From Physcia stellaris (taxonomy: Eukaryota > Ascomycota > Lecanoromycetes > Caliciales > Physciaceae): a DNA stretch of 64,000 nt. The notes beneath the pieces are model-generated. The model did not search any database. It was given only the letters and a program-made list of their open reading frames with translations, and was not told where the DNA came from. The position numbers were made by a program, and so were the translations under genes. The DNA is taken from NCBI GenBank assembly GCA_018902385.1, contig JABSSW010000026.1, positions 186,001 to 250,000 of the forward strand, written 5' to 3'. Below, one piece after another: positions 59,492-64,000 of the stretch; the stretch's first letter is position 1, and every line of letters starts with the position of its first letter.

Positions 59492-61174
59492 AACGACGGT
59501 GATTAAGTACGTGATACGGAAAACGCAAACACGTGAAACAGAAGAAGCTGGTCAAAGGGAAAGCACCGAAGCAACAACCGACAGAGGAGCTTGAACAGGC
59601 AGAGATACACGAGGTTGACGGATGAGAGGAGTAACAGAAACAGTGGGACGAGGGACGGGCTGTAGCTTATGTACAGCTCCAACAGGCACTTGCGCCATCC
59701 TGGCTAATCCTGAGTTCCCAACCTCTCGCTGTAGTAATCTTCCGACAGTAAAAATAGGCCCCCCAATATTAATCTTGCCTCGGGATGAGAGGAGCGAAGC
59801 TAAAGGTTCGTCAGCTCCGTGGTGAGCGGAGGAGGCGCAGTTTGTTTCTCATGTCCAGCCTCCCGTCAAAATCGCGCTTTCAGGACGTGCGTAGGGCTTG
59901 CACGTGACAGCTCCCATTTGCTCACATGGCAACAGCATAACCATCACCCATGGCAATAACAATAATAATGAACGCCTGAATTCCGGTATTTCGTTTATGA
60001 TACTTTGCGGATTACTGATCTTGTGAGGCTGTAGCCTTAGCAGCGCACTCTCTTTCGGACTCCTCCTCTTACTTCATGATTGGGATTTCATGGGAAGACA
60101 CATACCGCGATCCCGTGGTTATTGAACCGGGTTTACTTTGGGCTTGCAACAAGCACTGCAACTTCAGAGAGTGCTGGCTATGTATAAAAAGTGAGTATCT
60201 GCATAATCGTCGTACTATGTACCTCGCCTTACCCACGGAGATCTGAATAATCAGCACTCTATTGACTAAATGTAAGCATGTTTCCTTCGTGAGGCGCTCT
60301 GGAAAGCCAGCTGATCCTTGTCATTAATAATATTCCTCAGATCATCTCTTCTTCAACCAGCGATATCGGCCAGTGGTTTGCCTAAAATCTGGTGCATTAG
60401 ACGAGTGTTTGAGACTAGACACTGTGCCTCCTTGATCAACGTTATCACGGATCCGGCAAAGGCTAGTAGTCATGAGTACATGCCCGGCTCGAACTCAGCC
60501 TCCATAGGGAGCCAACGCTCTGAATGAATCGCTAATTGCATATACGGGCATTGTTGGGCGTCTCCCTCTGTACGACGTTCGATGTGCAGGCAATCCGTAG
60601 CCTTTTTACTACGCCTGAAATCTTCAAAAGGCTTTCCTAGACGCCTTAGACATGCTCTAGAACCCAGCTGGAAGCTACAAACGAACCAATATTGCCGGCT
60701 TGGCCGAGTGGCCCACAGTAAACGACTGTGATACTAATCACCGGAAAAACACCTGCACGTGCAGTCATCTGGTGAAATCGAGTTTGGAGTCACTCGCTCA
60801 TAAATTACAGTCGAGTCGGCAGAACACGCTCTGCCATGGTAGTCGTCAGCAGTGCAGAGCACTGATCCCAGTAGTACATTGTATGCATATTTTCCTTCCT
60901 TACATCCTATGAACGCCCATGCTCGAAACGTTGAAAATCGAAGAGTGCGCTATGCTCAGCAGCGCGAGATACAAAAAGCGCTACGTTCATGTCATGAGGT
61001 GGCGAGCCGATGACTCTGCCTTGGAATGTATTTTTGAAGTGAAAATGTGAAAAGAAATGATCGAGATGGTCATGCAGATGCTGTCGCGGCCTGCCTAGGA
61101 TCTTGCGCAGCGTCGCTAGTTGCCACCACAAGCAAAGATGACGACGCAACTGCCTGCCCCTTAGAATACAGCTG
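59492..61174. other. Intergenic, no gene recognised
   Basis: 1.7 kb. It holds the promoter of the GPI-protein gene on its left and the 3' flank of the kinase gene on its right. Around 60693 a tRNA-like start (GCCGGCTTGGCCGAGTGG) appears, but the rest of a cloverleaf is missing. Confidence 0.4.
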
Positions 61175-63846
61175 CTAAGCCACTTTTCGATTGCCGTTTG
61201 CTAAATCTCTTACGACCGCCCTTGAATGAATCGTTGTCGTTGTTTGCTTGATTTTTTGGAGAGTATTGCGTCCTTGGCTGCTTTCTGGTTGGGGTGGAGA
61301 GTCCAAGTCGAGATCACGCGTAGAGCCTGGCGCAGGGTTCTGTAGATCTGGGTCGGCACTGTAGGAGCTCGCAGACTTTTGCGAGAGAGCCATCTCTCGA
61401 GCGACGTCGATGACGTCCAGCCAATCTTGGGCAGCAGCTGAGGTGGCAGAGCCATCGGACGACGCAGATTTGGGGTCTTCGAAGGTGAAGTGCTTCTCAC
61501 GCTAAAGTGGACATTAGCAGGCAGAGGGAAAGAAGGACATCGGGTCCAACTCACAGTGTCGATGCACCAATGATTCAAGCCCTTCGAATCCTGTACCTTT
61601 CTCCAAGCACAATTGGCCGCGAGCAATGAGATCTCCGACTTGGTCTTCTTTTCTTCACCGCCAGCCGCAGCCATGATGACTCGCCCACTGGATGTGATCA
61701 TCACAAGCCGTTGACGTTTTTTAGGAGCGCCACTACCAAAGAAACGTGAAAACTTTTTGGGTGCGTCGGCGTCGCCATTCGGCGTCCCGTTTGCGCCTTT
61801 AGGGCTGCTTGGCGATGAGACTACAGCCAGGTTCCCCAATTTGAGTATTCTCTCATTGCTCTTTGTCAATACGGGAGACCATTCAATGTCGAGCTGAGTG
61901 GGAGGTGCTAGCTCTGTTATAAGCCTCGGTGATGGTTTCGGTGCGCCATTCGGCGCAGGCCCACTTTCGAAGTGTGTAATGTGAGTACTGTGTGAGGGCT
62001 GAGCGTTGGGAGGGTAGCTAGAGCCGTCATGGCCATTGAGAGTGGTTTGCCCATTAAGCTTGATCGGTTCCTCAGCTTCAGGTACAAAGCTTTTCAACTT
62101 AGGTGCCTGTTGTTTCCATAAAGTACGACCCCACTTGATGCCATCAAAAAACTCATGATTCTTGATATGATCTATTGTCAGTCGTCTTGTCGGATCCAAG
62201 ACCAGCAGTCTCTCGACGAGATCTTTGGCGACTTCCGGAAATCCCTTCGGGTATTCGTAATTCAAAGCAATGATTTTCTGAAAAGTCAAGTACTCGTTGC
62301 CAGCTTTGAAAGGTGGTCTTCCAGCCAGTAATTGGTAGATTATGCACCCAAACGCCCATAAATCGCTTGCTTTGCATGCATTCTTGTCTTTCAGTAGCTC
62401 CGGGCTTACATATTCGGCAGTACCGACAAACGAGTTTGCTCTGCTTTCTTCCGATCCCTCTAAGAGGTTGTCAGCAGCCGAGAGGCCTTCGGATGCTGCT
62501 TGCGACTTTGGCGGAACGTCTAGAAGCTTTGCCGTCCCAAAGTCGGTAATCTTGACGTGCATCTGATCGTCGAGAAGCACATTCTCTGGCTTCAAATCTC
62601 GATGTATGACTCCTCGAGAGTGCATAAAATCAATGGTATCTAAAATTTGGGCCCCATAGAAACGTGTACACTCTTCATCGAATGTGCCCATTCGCTTGAG
62701 TACACCAAGAAGTTCCCCTCCAGTACAAAGATCAAGAACATAGTACAAAGACCGCTGATCCTGGAAGGTGTAGTAAAGGCGCACAACGCCAGGGTGTTCC
62801 GTCAATCTATTCAGAGCATCCTTTTCGATGGTGACGTACTTGACTTTTTTCTCCTTGATAATGTGGTGTTTGGAGAGGACCTTCATGGCATACTCCCGAT
62901 TTGTCTTTCGATCCGTGGCAGCCATGACCGTGCTGTACGAGCCTTCGCCTAAAGTTCGCCCGAAGTTGAAGTCTTTCACACCTTTGCTCACACTGCGTAG
63001 TACGGGTCTTCCATTCGCGTCAATCTCCTGCCTCACCCCAACAGCAGCGCCCTTTTCCTCCCATTCCTCAGAGCTCGACATTGGCGGTCCGGTGGCAGGA
63101 GAGCTCGTAACGTTGCCCATCCCTCTTGAACTTCTTCTCGGAGGAAGCGTTCCGTTGGCGCCAGTGATTTGTTGACTATTTCGGTATGTTCTGTCGCTGT
63201 AACCCCTGTCTTCGGATGGTACGCCAGCCTGCATGGCTGCAGAAGCAGAAGCACCACGCGAGTTGCTTCTTTGAGGTATCCCAACATTTGATTTCCTTGT
63301 GTCATCTCCGGGCCTTCTATACGAGGATTGCCTTCGCGGAAAAGCCGAATTGGTGTTTGAAGGCGGCGTTTGTGTGTATAATGCCGAGACTGGACGCGAG
63401 GAAGTGCTTGGATGTCTTTGGTTAAGAGGCATGATTGTAGGGTATTGAGGGAATTGGGCTTGTTGTTGATCTTGATACGTGAGTGGAATGGATTGGCGGT
63501 TAGCCTGGCGTTGAGCGAACGATGAGCGGTCTTTTGGGGGCGAAGACGGTTGTTTCTCGGCTGCTTGAAGTGGCTTTGGGAGGGATATGGACTCTGTAGA
63601 GAAGGCATTGGGGTTAAATCCGAGGGGCGATGGAGCTCTTTCCGAGTCCTTGGATAAGGTCTGGAACAGAGAAGGAGTAGAAGGGGCTTCGGAGCGGCTA
63701 AGGGAGGGCGAAGGAGCTGAGGGTGGAGATGTTGAGTATATATGGTTGTTCGTATCGCTTGCTTGCGAGCTTGGGGATGATGCTGCGTCAGGGTTGGCGA
63801 TTCTCAGGCCTCCAAGAGATTGAGAAAGGCTGAGGTCTCCTTCCAT
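61175..63846 (-). CDS. PDK1-type protein kinase (yeast Pkh1/2, fission yeast Ksg1)
   Basis: AGC-family master kinase that phosphorylates the activation loop of other AGC kinases (Ypk, Pkc1, Sch9/Akt type) at the plasma membrane and eisosomes. Exons 63846-61555 and 61501-61175 give 872 residues. A long Ser/Pro/Gln-rich N-terminal extension (about residues 1-270) precedes the kinase domain: Gly loop GRTLGEGSYSTV, Lys in YAMKVLSKHH, PIF-pocket-type KVKYVTIEKDAL, HRDLKPENVLL, ITDFGTAKLL, activation loop ANSFVGTAEYVSPELL, SDLWAFGCIIYQLLAGRPPF. A PH-like region follows (KKRQRLVMITSSGRVIMAA ... NHWCIDTREKHFTF) with the C-terminal helix AAAQDWLDVIDVAREM. The intron 61554-61502 splits the PH domain in phase. 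Confidence 0.94.
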
Positions 63847-64000
63847 CTTCGAGTCCTAGCAGCAAGCTGCTTTCTCTCACCGTTAAAGCAGATCCTTGCA
63901 GCTTGAGTGAGTTACTGACGTAGAAAGCAGCTCCTACGAAACATCGCTGACAGTACTGCCAAATTACAAGCGGTATCTCGGGCCGGTCACCCAGTCATAA

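Noticed and set aside
60690-60800. tRNA-like start GCCGGCTTGGCCGAGTGG
   Set aside because: It resembles the acceptor/D-arm start of Ser/Leu-type tRNAs, but no matching 3' acceptor strand, convincing anticodon stem or B box follows. tRNAscan-SE or Infernal would decide.

Overview
The window is nuclear DNA of a filamentous ascomycete (Pezizomycotina). The evidence is many short introns (about 46-125 bp) with GTATGT-type donors, CTAAC/CTGAT-like branch sites and YAG acceptors; orthologues of standard ascomycete genes; and a transposon destroyed by a RIP-like mutation process. I cannot fix the class. All exon models were built by hand from splice signals, reading phase and remembered protein families. 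No search was run.

Left part (1-13.7 kb) is accessory in character. Genes on the minus strand for small Cys-rich proteins share a CxCx6C module (about 860-1504, 2698-3459, 4505-6181, 7622-8650, plus a fragment near 6467-6950). They alternate with copies of a ~210 bp TA-flanked inverted-repeat MITE (six copies or fragments between 2.2 and 11.7 kb). The last MITE lies inside an intron of a SERAC1-like alpha/beta-hydrolase gene (10540-13686), whose C-terminus is cut off just before a bleomycin-hydrolase-type cysteine peptidase gene.

Middle part: bleomycin hydrolase, a small secreted protein and conventional kinesin heavy chain (plus strand, 13.5-19.7 kb), then a gene-poor stretch and a complete Ty1/Copia element on the minus strand (22038-27295, LTRs plus 5-bp target duplication). 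The element is extremely A+T rich, and its mutation pattern is unusual: C has been lost almost completely before T or C but kept before A and G. A tRNA-His(GTG) with a 13-nt intron follows at 28.7 kb.

Right part (29.5-64 kb) is dense, ordinary housekeeping sequence: an Msc2-type ER zinc transporter and ALG1 (divergent pair), a Ser/Thr-rich single-pass surface protein, acetyl-CoA acetyltransferase and a Rad6/Ubc2-type E2 (divergent pair), a TFIIIC subunit with a zinc-finger tail, a large Ser-rich membrane protein with internal repeats, a Chk1/Mak-type hybrid histidine kinase with a degenerate N-terminal kinase domain, a triose-phosphate-transporter-family protein containing a 6-nt microexon, a GPI-anchored secreted protein, and a PDK1/Pkh-type protein kinase. 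These genes are not a pathway cluster.

The most unusual points are the CpT/CpC-directed mutation signature of the Copia element and the CxCx6C gene family interleaved with MITEs.
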